A DNA stretch of 64,000 nucleotides from Actinomycetes bacterium (GTDB lineage: Bacteria > Actinomycetota > Actinomycetes > Mycobacteriales > Mycobacteriaceae): positions 1 to 64,000 of the forward strand of contig JAEYMI010000037.1 of the NCBI GenBank assembly GCA_023461275.1, written 5' to 3'. The notes beneath the pieces are model-generated. The model ran no database searches. It was not told where the DNA came from and saw nothing but the letters and a program-made list of their open reading frames with translations. Shown here one piece after another: positions 1 to 7,261 of the stretch; the stretch's first letter is position 1, and each line of letters begins with the position of its first letter. Position numbers and translations under genes: made by a program.

Positions 1-24
1 CAGTCCGGCATTGACGCCGGACTG
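1..24. repeat. Perfect 9-bp inverted repeat
   Basis: CAGTCCGGC and GCCGGACTG are separated by six bases (ATTGAC). No T-run follows on the plus strand, so this may be the end of a terminator for a gene outside the window or a protein-binding hairpin just before the small gene at 46. It may extend left of the window. Confidence 0.45.
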
Positions 25-45
25 TCGACAGAATCGGAGATTCGC

Positions 46-228
46 ATGTACGCACCTACCGTCATCGGCGACGCACCGGACACTCTTGGTGAACCGGTCA
101 GCGTGCAGGTCGAGACCGTTGACGGCAGTCCGCTGGTCGCAATCGTCCGCGCCGGGGAGGTCGTGTTCGACCTCGACCCACAGGGTGCGGCCCGACTTGG
201 CGCCGCGCTGCTGCAGGCCGCTGGCTGA
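46..228 (+). CDS. Small hypothetical protein of the element
   Basis: A 60-residue acidic protein with no family I recognise. The ATG at 46 follows a GGAG ribosome-binding site (cggagattcgc), and the frame closes just before a strong hairpin shared with the convergent gene at 299-532, which argues for a real gene. The sequence suggests a small beta-rich domain (VSVQVETVDGSPLVAIV, then VVFDLDP) with no membrane segment. It is the only plus-strand gene in this part of the element, so it may belong to a separate transcription unit. No function can be assigned. Confidence 0.5.
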   Translation: MYAPTVIGDAPDTLGEPVSVQVETVDGSPLVAIVRAGEVVFDLDPQGAARLGAALLQAAG

Positions 229-244
229 CCTCCGACAGATCGAC

Positions 245-281
245 GAGAGCCCCGCACCATGGGAGTTGGTGCGGGGCTCTC
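245..281. terminator. Bidirectional terminator hairpin
   Basis: A perfect 14-bp stem (245-258 with 268-281) encloses a 9-base loop between the convergent ends at 228 and 299. The stem is GC-rich (GAGAGCCCCGCACC) and can serve both strands; the flanking T-content is modest. Confidence 0.7.
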
Positions 282-298
282 GTTGCTTGTGATGGTGG

Positions 299-532
299 TC
301 AGCGCCACCGTGGGCGGCGTGTGGGCGGTACGTCTCGGATGTCCTGGCCGGTCTCAGCGGCCCATCTGATGACCTCGCGTCGATGAGCACCTCGGGCGGC
401 GATCTGCGCGTCGCCGGGTGCCATCGACGCGTGATCAGGGCACCAATCCTCGATCACAGGCGCCTCGACGACCCAATCCGGTATGTCGCCCGGTGCGGGT
501 TCTGGTTTCGGCTTCGGCCGGCGTGTGGCCAT
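299..532 (-). CDS. Small phage-type hypothetical protein
   Basis: A 77-residue basic protein, Pro/Lys-rich at the start (TRRPKPKPEPAP) and Arg-rich at the end. Its ATG overlaps the stop of the upstream terminase-like gene as ATGA, so the two are probably translationally coupled. It is the last gene of the capsid/terminase run before the terminator at 245-281. No domain recognised. The Cys-Pro-Asp-His segment is the only hint of a metal-binding residue set and is not enough to call HNH or zinc finger. Confidence 0.55.
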   Translation of the reverse strand: MATRRPKPKPEPAPGDIPDWVVEAPVIEDWCPDHASMAPGDAQIAARGAHRREVIRWAAETGQDIRDVPPTRRPRWR

Positions 533-954
533 CAGGCACCGACCAGCCGGCTCACGGCGTCACGGGCGCCGGGTCCGTACGTGCCATATGGGCCGCGCAC
601 CTGCACACGGCGGGGTTGCTTGCCGCCGGTGCGGGCTGTCGACTTGTCGGTGGTGGTGTCGTCGGCGGCGGGTTCGGGCAGTCGCAGGGAGCCGATGAGC
701 CTTGCCACCGATTGGGCCAGGAGGCGTTGTTCGACTACCAGCGGGTGGGTGACGGTCTCACCGAATCGGTTGACGACGGTCAGCGGGAGGCCCTGCAGCA
801 CGTCGGCGAGTTCGTCGAGTCGGTCGATACCGCGGCACACTTCGCGGGCGATCAGCGCCTCCGACGGGGTGAGCGTGAACTCGTCGACGACGGCTTCGGC
901 CCACGTTCGGGCGTTGCGCCCGTACTGCCGGATCTCGGTCTTGGTGAGCGACAT
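532..954 (-). CDS. Probable phage terminase small subunit (P27-like)
   Basis: A 140-residue protein. The ATG at 954 is chosen because AGGAGAT lies just upstream; a longer frame runs to 1128 but its extra N-terminus is low-complexity. The body is helical, with a segment (LTPSEALIAREVCRGIDRLD, then LPLTVVNRFGETVTHPLVVE) followed by SVARLIGSLRLPEP, a pattern typical of P27-family small terminases that bind packaging sites. It sits after the capsid gene and is coupled to the next gene by ATGA. No large terminase is visible, which is expected if a satellite redirects a helper's packaging motor. Assignment is by pattern, not alignment. Confidence 0.6.
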   Translation of the reverse strand: MSLTKTEIRQYGRNARTWAEAVVDEFTLTPSEALIAREVCRGIDRLDELADVLQGLPLTVVNRFGETVTHPLVVEQRLLAQSVARLIGSLRLPEPAADDTTTDKSTARTGGKQPRRVQVRGPYGTYGPGARDAVSRLVGA

Positions 955-1156
955 GGGATCTCCTGGTGGTGGATACAAAGCAGCCCTCGGCGGTGAGGCG
1001 GACACGGGTCGATGGCAGTCGACCATTAGACCTCTGAGCCGAGGGCTGTCGGTCGGGGCAGGGCGGCAGGTGACATCGCTTCCCTCTGCCGCCCCGCTCC
1101 GACGGTGTGGTGCCCTGCACCGGGCCAAGATGCGTTGGCCCGGCGCTGGGCAGGTT

Positions 1157-2014
1157 TTACGGGACGAGTGTGGCTACTGCGATCTTCGTGGGATCGATGA
1201 CGCCGAAGCTGCTTCGGAGAGTCAACCTGATCGCCGTCGAGTCGGTGGTGAAGAACACCGACTTGTCGATGTCGAGTGTCACTTGCTTGTGGATAGCCAG
1301 GATCAGGCCCGCCTTGTCGATCACGTAGATCTTCCCTGCCTCCACGTGCGCCGACGTGAGCACCGGGAGTCCGTTGATGGTCTCGGCGATCGGGGCGGCG
1401 GCGTTGGCGCCGTAGAGCGGGACGTTGGAGCCGACCGACGTCTTTGCCTTCTGAAGCGTTGCTGCGGTGGCCGGGTCGGTCAGGATGACACTCGGGTTGC
1501 CACCTGCGCCACGGATGGCGGCGACGGCATCGATGAATGCGTCGATGTTGGTGCCGTCGGTGTCGCCGGCATCGTGGAAATCGTTGTGCGAGAGTCGGAT
1601 TCCGGCGAATCCGTCGGCGGGTGCGGCGCCACCGAATGCGGCCTTGTCGATCTGCATGATGGCCTTGCGGACCAGTGCGCGGCCGACGAGGTCGAGGACG
1701 GTCCCACCGGAGTTATGCGCGTCCTGGATGGCTTCCGCGGTGACGGGCACGATGCCGCCAACCTTGCGGTACTGCAGCGTGATCTGAGCGACCTCGGGCG
1801 AGAGCAGTTCCAGCTCGTTACCTTCGGCGGCAAACAGGTTCGCCGTCGAGGGGTCGTCGATCACCTTGGGCACTCGTAGTGCGGATCCGCCGGCGGCGGG
1901 GACGACGGTCGACACGAGCGCGGCGGTGGCTTCGGTGGTGACTGGCTCCACGATCAGCGAACTGATGGCGGCCTCGGACACACTGCCCGGCGATTGGGTA
2001 CGGGTTACAGACAT
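1157..2014 (-). CDS. HK97-fold major capsid protein
   Basis: A 285-residue capsid protein of the HK97 fold, expected to form the icosahedral shell. The start is the ATG at 2014, preceded by AAAGGA (aaaggattcaacc); the frame extends upstream without a better signal. Family-typical features are an N-arm, an early domain with VPVTAEAIQDAHN, a region around LTDPATAATLQKAK for the spine helix, GLPVLTSAHVEAGKIYVID, and a C-terminus with DSTAIRLTLRSSFGV. It is short for phage capsids, consistent with an already minimal coat protein and a separate scaffold gene upstream. No prohead protease motif was seen nearby. Confidence 0.85.
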   Translation of the reverse strand: MSVTRTQSPGSVSEAAISSLIVEPVTTEATAALVSTVVPAAGGSALRVPKVIDDPSTANLFAAEGNELELLSPEVAQITLQYRKVGGIVPVTAEAIQDAHNSGGTVLDLVGRALVRKAIMQIDKAAFGGAAPADGFAGIRLSHNDFHDAGDTDGTNIDAFIDAVAAIRGAGGNPSVILTDPATAATLQKAKTSVGSNVPLYGANAAAPIAETINGLPVLTSAHVEAGKIYVIDKAGLILAIHKQVTLDIDKSVFFTTDSTAIRLTLRSSFGVIDPTKIAVATLVP

Positions 2015-2144
2015 GGTTGAATCCTTTGTGCAGCAGAGTGATTGATTCCCATGGCTACGTGTCACCGACGGGTGTGGGGAAGCTCGTTAAGCCTCAACCC
2101 TTACTTCGATTGTTCCAACTTCCCCACGGTTTGCAAGGCCTCAC

Positions 2145-2633
2145 TCACAGAATGTCGGACCAGGACGCCTTGGCTCGGGTCGGGCGGTGCGTTGGCTGGA
2201 ACTGGCCGAAGTTCTGATAGGAGCCCGGTGTCGGCTTGCGCAGTGTCGCCTTGGCCAGCCCGGGCCGCGTTTCGAGCAGCGCGACGACTGCCTCGGCGAC
2301 CTTGTCGGGGTCGACGAGTCCATCGTCGTCGATCAGGTCGGCGGGCGTGGTGTCGGAGTACTCGAACAGGTCGGATGGTTCGGCGAGTTTGTCGTCGGCG
2401 AGTCGGGCAACCTCGGCGCGGCGTAGGGCTTCGACCAGGGCCGTGGCGGTGTTGCGTTCGGTTTCCGCTTGCCGTGCGCGGGCTCGCAGCTTGGCGGCGC
2501 GGCCAGTCGGTTCCTGCTCGATCTCGGTATCGTCGACATCGGCGTCGAGGTCGTCGGTGTCGACGTCGACGTCGACGTTAGGGTCGATCTGCTGGATGTC
2601 GGTGTCTGTGTTCTGAGAGATGTTGTTGGTCAC
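2145..2633 (-). CDS. Acidic coiled-coil scaffold-like protein
   Basis: A 162-residue protein directly upstream of the capsid gene, the usual position of a capsid assembly scaffold. The GTG at 2633 is chosen because it overlaps the previous stop as GTGA. Residues roughly 12-35 are a run of Asp/Val pairs (PNVDVDVDTDDLDADVDD), followed by a charged helix predicted to coil (RAAKLRARARQAETERNTA, then LVEALRRAEVARLADDK), as in many scaffolding proteins. A helical C-terminus ends WSDIL. Function is inferred from position and composition. Confidence 0.6.
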   Translation of the reverse strand: MTNNISQNTDTDIQQIDPNVDVDVDTDDLDADVDDTEIEQEPTGRAAKLRARARQAETERNTATALVEALRRAEVARLADDKLAEPSDLFEYSDTTPADLIDDDGLVDPDKVAEAVVALLETRPGLAKATLRKPTPGSYQNFGQFQPTHRPTRAKASWSDIL

Positions 2634-2956
2634 TGGTTTTCGCTTTCTGTCGTAACTGCGAGTCGGTCGTCGGTGAGTTCTTGTCGGCCGGCGGTGAATG
2701 TCTGGCATCGGATCGCACCAACCCACCGATTGACGCATGTGATGTCGCGGGGGTCGTCGGGGTCGAGGATGTCGTGGTGGATCAGTAGGGCGAGTTCCAG
2801 CGGCGTCGCGGGTCGGCGCCATCGGTGTGCGCGGTCGTCGGCCTCACGGGTCGCCAGCCACTCGTCCCGGTGGGCGCCGTAGTGCCGGTGGGCGATGATC
2901 CCGCGCAGGTCACCCACGGGCAGCCGCTCCCCAAGGTCGGAGAAGTTGTAGGTCAC
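2630..2956 (-). CDS. Phage-type hypothetical protein
   Basis: A 108-residue protein in the coupled chain of small genes. It starts at the GTG at 2956, which overlaps the upstream stop as GTGA, and its own stop overlaps the scaffold start in the same way. Features are a His-rich N-terminus (IIAHRHYGAHRDEW), an Asp-Pro-rich middle (HHDILDPDDPRDITCVN) and no membrane helix. I do not recognise the family; its position suggests a role in element replication or capsid modification. Confidence 0.55.
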   Translation of the reverse strand: MTYNFSDLGERLPVGDLRGIIAHRHYGAHRDEWLATREADDRAHRWRRPATPLELALLIHHDILDPDDPRDITCVNRWVGAIRCQTFTAGRQELTDDRLAVTTESENQ

Positions 2957-3180
2957 TTCGCGGCCTCCAACCCGTCGAGTCGTCCGACCATCCGCTCCAG
3001 TGTCGTTCCGAGTTCGCCGACTCGCTGTTCGATCTGGTCAACGCGGTCGCGGAGGTTGGCGACGGCAGTGGCGGTCTCGGCGTGGAGAGCGGCGAGGTCG
3101 TCAAGGGTCTCGATGATGTCAGCGTGGTAGCCGATCACACGTTTGACCAGGTGGTCGTAGTCCGATGCGTTGTTGCTCAA
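2953..3180 (-). CDS. Small coiled-coil protein
   Basis: A 75-residue, almost entirely helical protein with heptad spacing through ANLRDRVDQIEQRVGEL and TTLERMVGRLDGLEAAK, so a dimeric or trimeric coiled coil is likely. The start is a TTG at 3180 overlapping the previous stop as TTGA, supported by position in the overlap chain rather than by a strong ribosome-binding site. Function unknown. Confidence 0.55.
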   Translation of the reverse strand: MSNNASDYDHLVKRVIGYHADIIETLDDLAALHAETATAVANLRDRVDQIEQRVGELGTTLERMVGRLDGLEAAK

Positions 3181-3422
3181 TGTGTTTCGTTCCTTACGGG
3201 AATGGTGACGTGGTGAATGTGGTGTGCCCGAAGGTCGGGCAGTGCGGCGCGGGCGCCTTCCTCGGTATGGAAGGCGTGCCCACCGTCTGCGGTGATGACG
3301 AGGTAGCGTCCGGCGGCGGGTCCTCGGATGCGTCCGGGCGGACGCAGCGCACAGTAGGCGGCGCGCCGAACGTTCCTGTGTACATCGCGGCAGTGGCAGG
3401 AACCCACCTCGATCAGGCGCAC
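3177..3422 (-). CDS. Small hypothetical protein
   Basis: An 81-residue basic protein starting at the GTG at 3422, ten bases inside the end of the replication-type gene. It holds Cys/His residues near the N-terminus (GSCHCRDVHRNVRRAAYC) that could bind metal, then GRYLVITADGGHAFHTEEG resembling a small beta domain. It overlaps the next gene by four bases (TTGA). Family not recognised. Confidence 0.55.
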   Translation of the reverse strand: MRLIEVGSCHCRDVHRNVRRAAYCALRPPGRIRGPAAGRYLVITADGGHAFHTEEGARAALPDLRAHHIHHVTIPVRNETH

Positions 3423-4624
3423 GTGGCCGCCATCTTGGCGCAGGCCAGGCAGTCGAGATCCGGAAATGGATTATGGTGAAAGCAGGCGTCGGTCGGCATG
3501 AACTTCATGGTGGGTGCAACGATGTCCGGCTGGGACTCGGGGCTGCGCCGTGCCGGGGCTGTGCTGGCCGCTAATGGCGTCTCAACCGGTTCACGGGTGC
3601 CGGTGTGGGCGGGCACGTCTCGCGGCTTCTCAGGGGCCGTGGTCGGGTTGAGTTGTTCGTCGGCGAGGTCGGCGTAGTAGTCGCTGGGGTCGTCGCCAGT
3701 GTTTGCCCATCGCCGTGAGTCTTCGGGGTCGTAGCCGGGGTGAACGTCGCCAGCGGCGACGTATGCCCACCGAGTGAACAGTCCTCCCCAGTTGCTCGAC
3801 GATTCGGGGTGCTCGGCGATCCATGCATGAAATGCTCGGACCATGGTGTCGTGATCTAGCCCGAGCTGCCGCACTTGCTTGTGAGTCGAAGCGTTGCCGG
3901 CGAAGGTGGACGGCAGCGGCCGGGGTGTGCCGGTCGGCTCGCCACGGTCTCGATCGGATGCGACGGGTGTGGATGCGCGGTCGGCGCGAAGCGATGACCC
4001 AGAACCAGTATGAGTAGATGGTTGAGTAGTTGTATGAGTAGTAGGGGGCTCACTACTGACCCCCTTAGAGGCTCGGTAGTGATCCCCTAGAGGCTCACTA
4101 CTGAACCCCTGGCTCGGCATTCCGAACTCAGGTGCAGCGCCCAACGCCGAATTGCGCTGAGATTCCTCGGAATTGCGCGGAAGTTCCTCGCCAGTGCGTC
4201 GCAACGTCTCCGTGAGTGCGTCGTGAGCGTCGCGTGAGTCGTCCGTGATCGCGCACCGGTCGCGGGGTGCTGGCGACACTTCAGCCCACACCGGCAGTCG
4301 GCACACGTATGTCGTAGCTCGTCCAAGCTTGCCGTTCTCGATGCGCTTCACCCAACCGTCGGCCTCGGCTTCCCGTAGGTGGCGCTTGAGGGCAGCAGGG
4401 CTGAGTCCCGTCGCCTCGCACAGCCACGTGCGCTTCGGCCAGGCGATACCGGTGTCGTTGTCGGCGTAGCGGGCAATGGCGAGCAGGACGCCCACGTAGC
4501 GCTTGCCGCGCTGATTGTCGGCCAGCTTGTCCCGCCACTGGAACATGAAGGCACGATTGTCGCGATTTGCGGTGTCAGAGTAGGGGTCTGTAGCGGCATG
4601 ACCTGCTAAGCTAGGTGTAGACAA
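3413..4624 (-). CDS. Winged-helix replication-type protein
   Basis: A 403-residue protein with an N-terminal winged-helix domain (about residues 25-110: KRYVGVLLAIARYAD, then WLCEATGLSPAALKRHLREA, then a wing with GRATTYVC), a long low-complexity Ser/Thr/Pro linker, a helical domain including AFHAWIAEHPESSSNWGGLF as in DnaD/DnaT-like loaders, and a C-terminal Cys/His cluster (CFHHNPFPDLDCLACAKM). The start is a TTG at 4624 behind AGGAGAT; the frame runs to 4924 but crosses a terminator hairpin and lacks coding character. It probably initiates element replication or loads a helicase. It leads the overlapping gene chain down to the scaffold. Confidence 0.65.
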   Translation of the reverse strand: MSTPSLAGHAATDPYSDTANRDNRAFMFQWRDKLADNQRGKRYVGVLLAIARYADNDTGIAWPKRTWLCEATGLSPAALKRHLREAEADGWVKRIENGKLGRATTYVCRLPVWAEVSPAPRDRCAITDDSRDAHDALTETLRRTGEELPRNSEESQRNSALGAAPEFGMPSQGFSSEPLGDHYRASKGVSSEPPTTHTTTQPSTHTGSGSSLRADRASTPVASDRDRGEPTGTPRPLPSTFAGNASTHKQVRQLGLDHDTMVRAFHAWIAEHPESSSNWGGLFTRWAYVAAGDVHPGYDPEDSRRWANTGDDPSDYYADLADEQLNPTTAPEKPRDVPAHTGTREPVETPLAASTAPARRSPESQPDIVAPTMKFMPTDACFHHNPFPDLDCLACAKMAATCA

Positions 4625-4650
4625 TGAATGATCTCCTGTGATCGTTACTG

Positions 4651-4681
4651 AAACCCTCGGCGCTGGTAACGCCGAGGGTTT
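4651..4681. terminator. 12-bp stem terminator between element transcription units
   Basis: AAACCCTCGGCG pairs with CGCCGAGGGTTT around the loop CTGGTAA. It lies between the Cys-rich small gene (4773-5021) and the replication-type gene (start 4624), so it can separate early from later transcription. Both sides end in T-rich or A-rich bases. Confidence 0.75.
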
Positions 4682-4772
4682 TCTCGTTGGTGGGTTATTT
4701 CGCTGAGTTCCGGTCGCGGCCACGTCGACCTGGTCGAACAGGTTCGCGGGGTGCCTGCGCCGTGAGCTCGAT

Positions 4773-5021
4773 CTACGTTCGGCGGTCGCGAGCGGTGAAT
4801 ACGCGCATGCAGTCGGGGTCGCCGCAATCGCAGGCCGCAGTGTCACCAGGGGACAAGACGAGCGCGGCGTCGAGGAGGGCGTAGTGGAACGCGTCGGAGT
4901 CGTCGACATGGTCGCAGCCCGCATGTTTGCGCAGGGTAAAGTCCCGTTTACGCTGCACGAGGCGCCCGCATGCAGGGCATTGACCCTTGCCCATGGCTTC
5001 CTCGAATGGGGTTTGCGACAT
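4773..5021 (-). CDS. Small zinc-ribbon-like protein
   Basis: An 82-residue protein with two Cys clusters: a CPAC ribbon followed by RKHAGCDH, and CDCGDPDC near the C-terminus, suggesting one or two zinc sites. The ATG at 5021 follows GGAGT about ten bases upstream. It lies between the small winged-helix genes and the terminator at 4651-4681. Such small Cys-rich proteins are common in phage early regions; no specific function is assigned. Confidence 0.6.
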   Translation of the reverse strand: MSQTPFEEAMGKGQCPACGRLVQRKRDFTLRKHAGCDHVDDSDAFHYALLDAALVLSPGDTAACDCGDPDCMRVFTARDRRT

Positions 5022-5050
5022 AGTCTGTGTGACTCCTTATCCGTTGGTGC

Positions 5051-5242
5051 TCAGTCGATTTCGGGTTCGGGGCTGTGGGTGGCTTGCCAGGCCAGTAGCC
5101 GGCTGGTTGATTCGGTCAGGTAGGCGAGGTTGCCGACGATGCGTCCGCGAAGCTCGCCACGTCTGATTGCTCTGCGCAGTTCCTCGGGCCGGGCACGCAG
5201 GAATGGTGCGATGGTGCCGACCTCGACCTCGGGCAGGCTCAC
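5051..5242 (-). CDS. Small DNA-binding-like protein
   Basis: A 63-residue protein. The GTG at 5242 is preferred because it overlaps the stop of the preceding gene as GTGA; a TTG at 5275 in the same frame would overlap it by 37 bases. The sequence APFLRARPEELRRAIRRGELRGRIVGNLAYL has the helix-turn-helix and wing spacing of excisionase-like proteins. It is the third of three coupled small genes. Confidence 0.55.
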   Translation of the reverse strand: MSLPEVEVGTIAPFLRARPEELRRAIRRGELRGRIVGNLAYLTESTSRLLAWQATHSPEPEID

Positions 5243-5370
5243 CGGTTCAGCAGCCTTACGAGGTCGGCGAAGCAAAACCGTTGCTGCACTGGCAGTTTGA
5301 TCGTTTCGACCTCGTCGGGATGCTGCCGGACGAGGCGTGCGATCCGGCCGGCGGCGATTTCGGATGTCAT
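5239..5370 (-). CDS. Tiny helix-turn-helix-like protein (43 aa)
   Basis: A 43-residue frame starting at the ATG at 5370, coupled by ATGA to the gene upstream and by GTGA to the gene downstream. The protein (MTSEIAAGRIARLVRQHPDE, then VETIKLPVQQRFCFADLVRL) resembles its neighbour in layout: a short helix pair, then a strand pair leading into a final helix. The double overlap is the main evidence that it is real. Function unknown, probably DNA or partner binding. Confidence 0.5.
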   Translation of the reverse strand: MTSEIAAGRIARLVRQHPDEVETIKLPVQQRFCFADLVRLLNR

Positions 5371-5531
5371 CGCGTCAATACCGCCATGACGTCCTCAAAT
5401 GCGTAGCGCGTGTGATTCGGCAGGCGAATGTGTCGAACATCGTCGGGATTGTTCTCGACGATCTTGGCGGCGGTATTGCGGGCAATGCCGATCCGGCGAG
5501 CTATCTCGCCGAGAGACAAGAACGTAGGCAT
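5367..5531 (-). CDS. Small winged-helix/MerR-like protein (54 aa)
   Basis: A 54-residue protein with a clear helix-turn-helix start (FLSLGEIARRIGIARNTAAK) followed by a wing-like segment (DDVRHIRLPNHTRYAFED). The ATG at 5531 has GGAG upstream (ggagtaatccccc). It is the first gene of the three-gene coupled set 5531-5051. Likely an element regulator or recombination directionality factor. Confidence 0.6.
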   Translation of the reverse strand: MPTFLSLGEIARRIGIARNTAAKIVENNPDDVRHIRLPNHTRYAFEDVMAVLTR

Positions 5532-5700
5532 GGGGGATTACTCCAGAATGTGGTGAGGTGATTCGGCGGAACGAATCGACCGCCTATTTCTAAGAGTGAA
5601 CGCTCTACAGTGAATTGCAAGGGCATTCGGGCAACGCGGCAAACAAGGCCGAGCAGGGTCTGTTTCTGCTGGACTTGATCGAGCCGAGGGGTTCGCATTC

Positions 5701-5880
5701 TTAGGCGGCTTGGCGGGAGTCGGCCATAGCCGCCAGTTCGCAGCGTCGCACGCGAATCGTGCGGGGGCTCAGCCTGTCTACCTGCAGCCGACCGGATCGG
5801 TACCACCGACGAATCGTCTTCTCCGATACCTTGGCCTCTTGGGCAGCCTCGGCGACTGTCAGCCAGTCAATGTTGTGCAT
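5701..5880 (-). CDS. Excisionase-like protein (59 aa)
   Basis: A 59-residue protein with a MerR/excisionase-type winged helix: DWLTVAEAAQEAKVSEKTIR is the helix-turn-helix, WYRSGRLQVDRLSPRTIRV the wing. The ATG at 5880 is preceded by AAAGGAG at ideal spacing. It lies 85 bases downstream of the integrase stop on the same strand, the usual place of xis. It probably bends DNA at the att site and steers the integrase toward excision, and may also act as a regulator. Confidence 0.7.
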   Translation of the reverse strand: MHNIDWLTVAEAAQEAKVSEKTIRRWYRSGRLQVDRLSPRTIRVRRCELAAMADSRQAA

Positions 5881-5965
5881 TCACGCTCCTTTACGGGACT
5901 CACTGGGACATGAATTTTCCGTCCGCACCTCCCCGAAATGGCCCAGCGAGTCCCCTAACGCGCAA

Positions 5966-7078
5966 TTAGCTCAACGCTGCCCGCACCGCATTCCACTGCG
6001 ACTCGGCGGCCGATGCGTAGCGCTGGGTCACCAGCACCGAAGAATGACCCATCAGCTTGGAAACCGTATCCAGCGGCACCCCCGACTGAACCAGCGAAGA
6101 CCCGTAGGTGTGCCGCAGGTCGTGCGGTCGCACATTGCCGACGCGCTTCCGATTCACGCCCGAACCCACGAACGCTGCGTTCCCGGCGGCAGTGAGCCCG
6201 TGAGCGAACGAAGTCCCGTTTGGCGGCGTCCCGGCGGCAGTCCGTAACACCAAGCCGTACAACGGTTTTGACCCGCCTTTGTAGGCAACGCCGGGCGGCG
6301 TACCCAACCCCTCGGCGTCTAGACGTTCCTGCAGTAGGTCTACGAGGCGGTCCCCAATGGGCACCGTGCGAGTCTTCCCCGTCTTCGGCGCCTTCATGTA
6401 GTGCTCGCGTCGCTCCCAGGACCATCTGACCGTGATGACCTTGCGGTGCAGGTCGATGTCGTCCCAGTGAATGCCGCACGCCTCACCCCACCGGCAACCA
6501 GTGCCCAACAGAAGTTCGAGCGTGAATCGGTACTGGTCGGCCATGACGGCACGGATGGCAGCAACCTCGGCGGTCGACAACCAACGTTCGGGACTTGGCG
6601 GGATCGCCGGGTAGTCGAGGCCGGTGCATGGATTCGCGTCGATCAGCCCCTCACGCATCGCCGCTTTCATCGATGCGGACAGCACGCCCACGGTCTTGCG
6701 CACCGTGGATGCCGATAGCCCCGCACCACCGTCAGCTTTCGACGCCGACAGGTGACGCACCCATGCCTGTACGCCGGGTCTGTCAATCTCGGAGACGGCA
6801 ACGTCGTCCCATTTCGGTGCGACGTGAACAGCGATCCGCGTGTTGTCGCGATCCAAGGTCGACGCCTCGACCGTTCGGGTCGGCACCCACCGCTTCCTCC
6901 ACTCCCCCCACGTCAGCGTCTCCCGGGGCTTGCGGTCGCGGGCCGCATCCTCAGCCGCCTGCGCCTTACCGAGCGCAGTTCGTTGTTTGTCGAATGTGCC
7001 GGCGGACTTCTGCTTGCCGTACTCGTCCCGATAGAGAGCACGGAACCGGCCACTCTTCAGTTGTTGCGTCCATGCCAT
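5966..7078 (-). CDS. Tyrosine recombinase integrase
   Basis: A 370-residue phage-type integrase. The N-terminus has an AP2-like arm-binding domain (KSGRFRALYRDEYGKQKSAG), then a SAM-like core-binding domain (about 60-170) and the catalytic domain. Catalytic residues are visible: Arg in GTGCRWGEACGIHW, His-Leu-Arg-His in PHDLRHTYGSSL, a second His in MGHSS, and Tyr in VTQRYASA. The ATG at 7078 is preferred over an in-frame GTG at 7084; neither has a good ribosome-binding site. The gene lies about 180 bases from a tRNA 3' end at 7262-7310, its expected attachment site. Confidence 0.93.
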   Translation of the reverse strand: MAWTQQLKSGRFRALYRDEYGKQKSAGTFDKQRTALGKAQAAEDAARDRKPRETLTWGEWRKRWVPTRTVEASTLDRDNTRIAVHVAPKWDDVAVSEIDRPGVQAWVRHLSASKADGGAGLSASTVRKTVGVLSASMKAAMREGLIDANPCTGLDYPAIPPSPERWLSTAEVAAIRAVMADQYRFTLELLLGTGCRWGEACGIHWDDIDLHRKVITVRWSWERREHYMKAPKTGKTRTVPIGDRLVDLLQERLDAEGLGTPPGVAYKGGSKPLYGLVLRTAAGTPPNGTSFAHGLTAAGNAAFVGSGVNRKRVGNVRPHDLRHTYGSSLVQSGVPLDTVSKLMGHSSVLVTQRYASAAESQWNAVRAALS

Positions 7079-7090
7079 ACGCACACATTA

Positions 7091-7132
7091 GCGTGTAGCA
7101 GGCCCGATCAGGGCGTGTAGCAGCGAGTAGCA
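7091..7132. repeat. Three decamer repeats next to the integrase, candidate arm sites
   Basis: GCGTGTAGCA occurs at 7091 and 7113, and GCGAGTAGCA at 7123. They lie between the integrase start and the att core, where arm-type integrase or Xis sites are expected. Confidence 0.45.
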
Positions 7133-7261
7133 AACAGTGGTCCCCACCTGTCCCTCAGTGGGCATTCTTGACCCGAGTAGAAAGGCCGAAATCTGCTCTA
7201 CCAGCAGGGATTACCGAGTATTGACCTGCACCTACGCCGTATGGTATTTCTTTAGGTGGAT

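Noticed and set aside
383..1879. Long plus-strand frame (498 codons) opposite the capsid and TerS genes
   Set aside because: It is antisense to two well-supported genes, lacks a ribosome-binding site and has no recognisable motifs; high GC opens such shadow frames.
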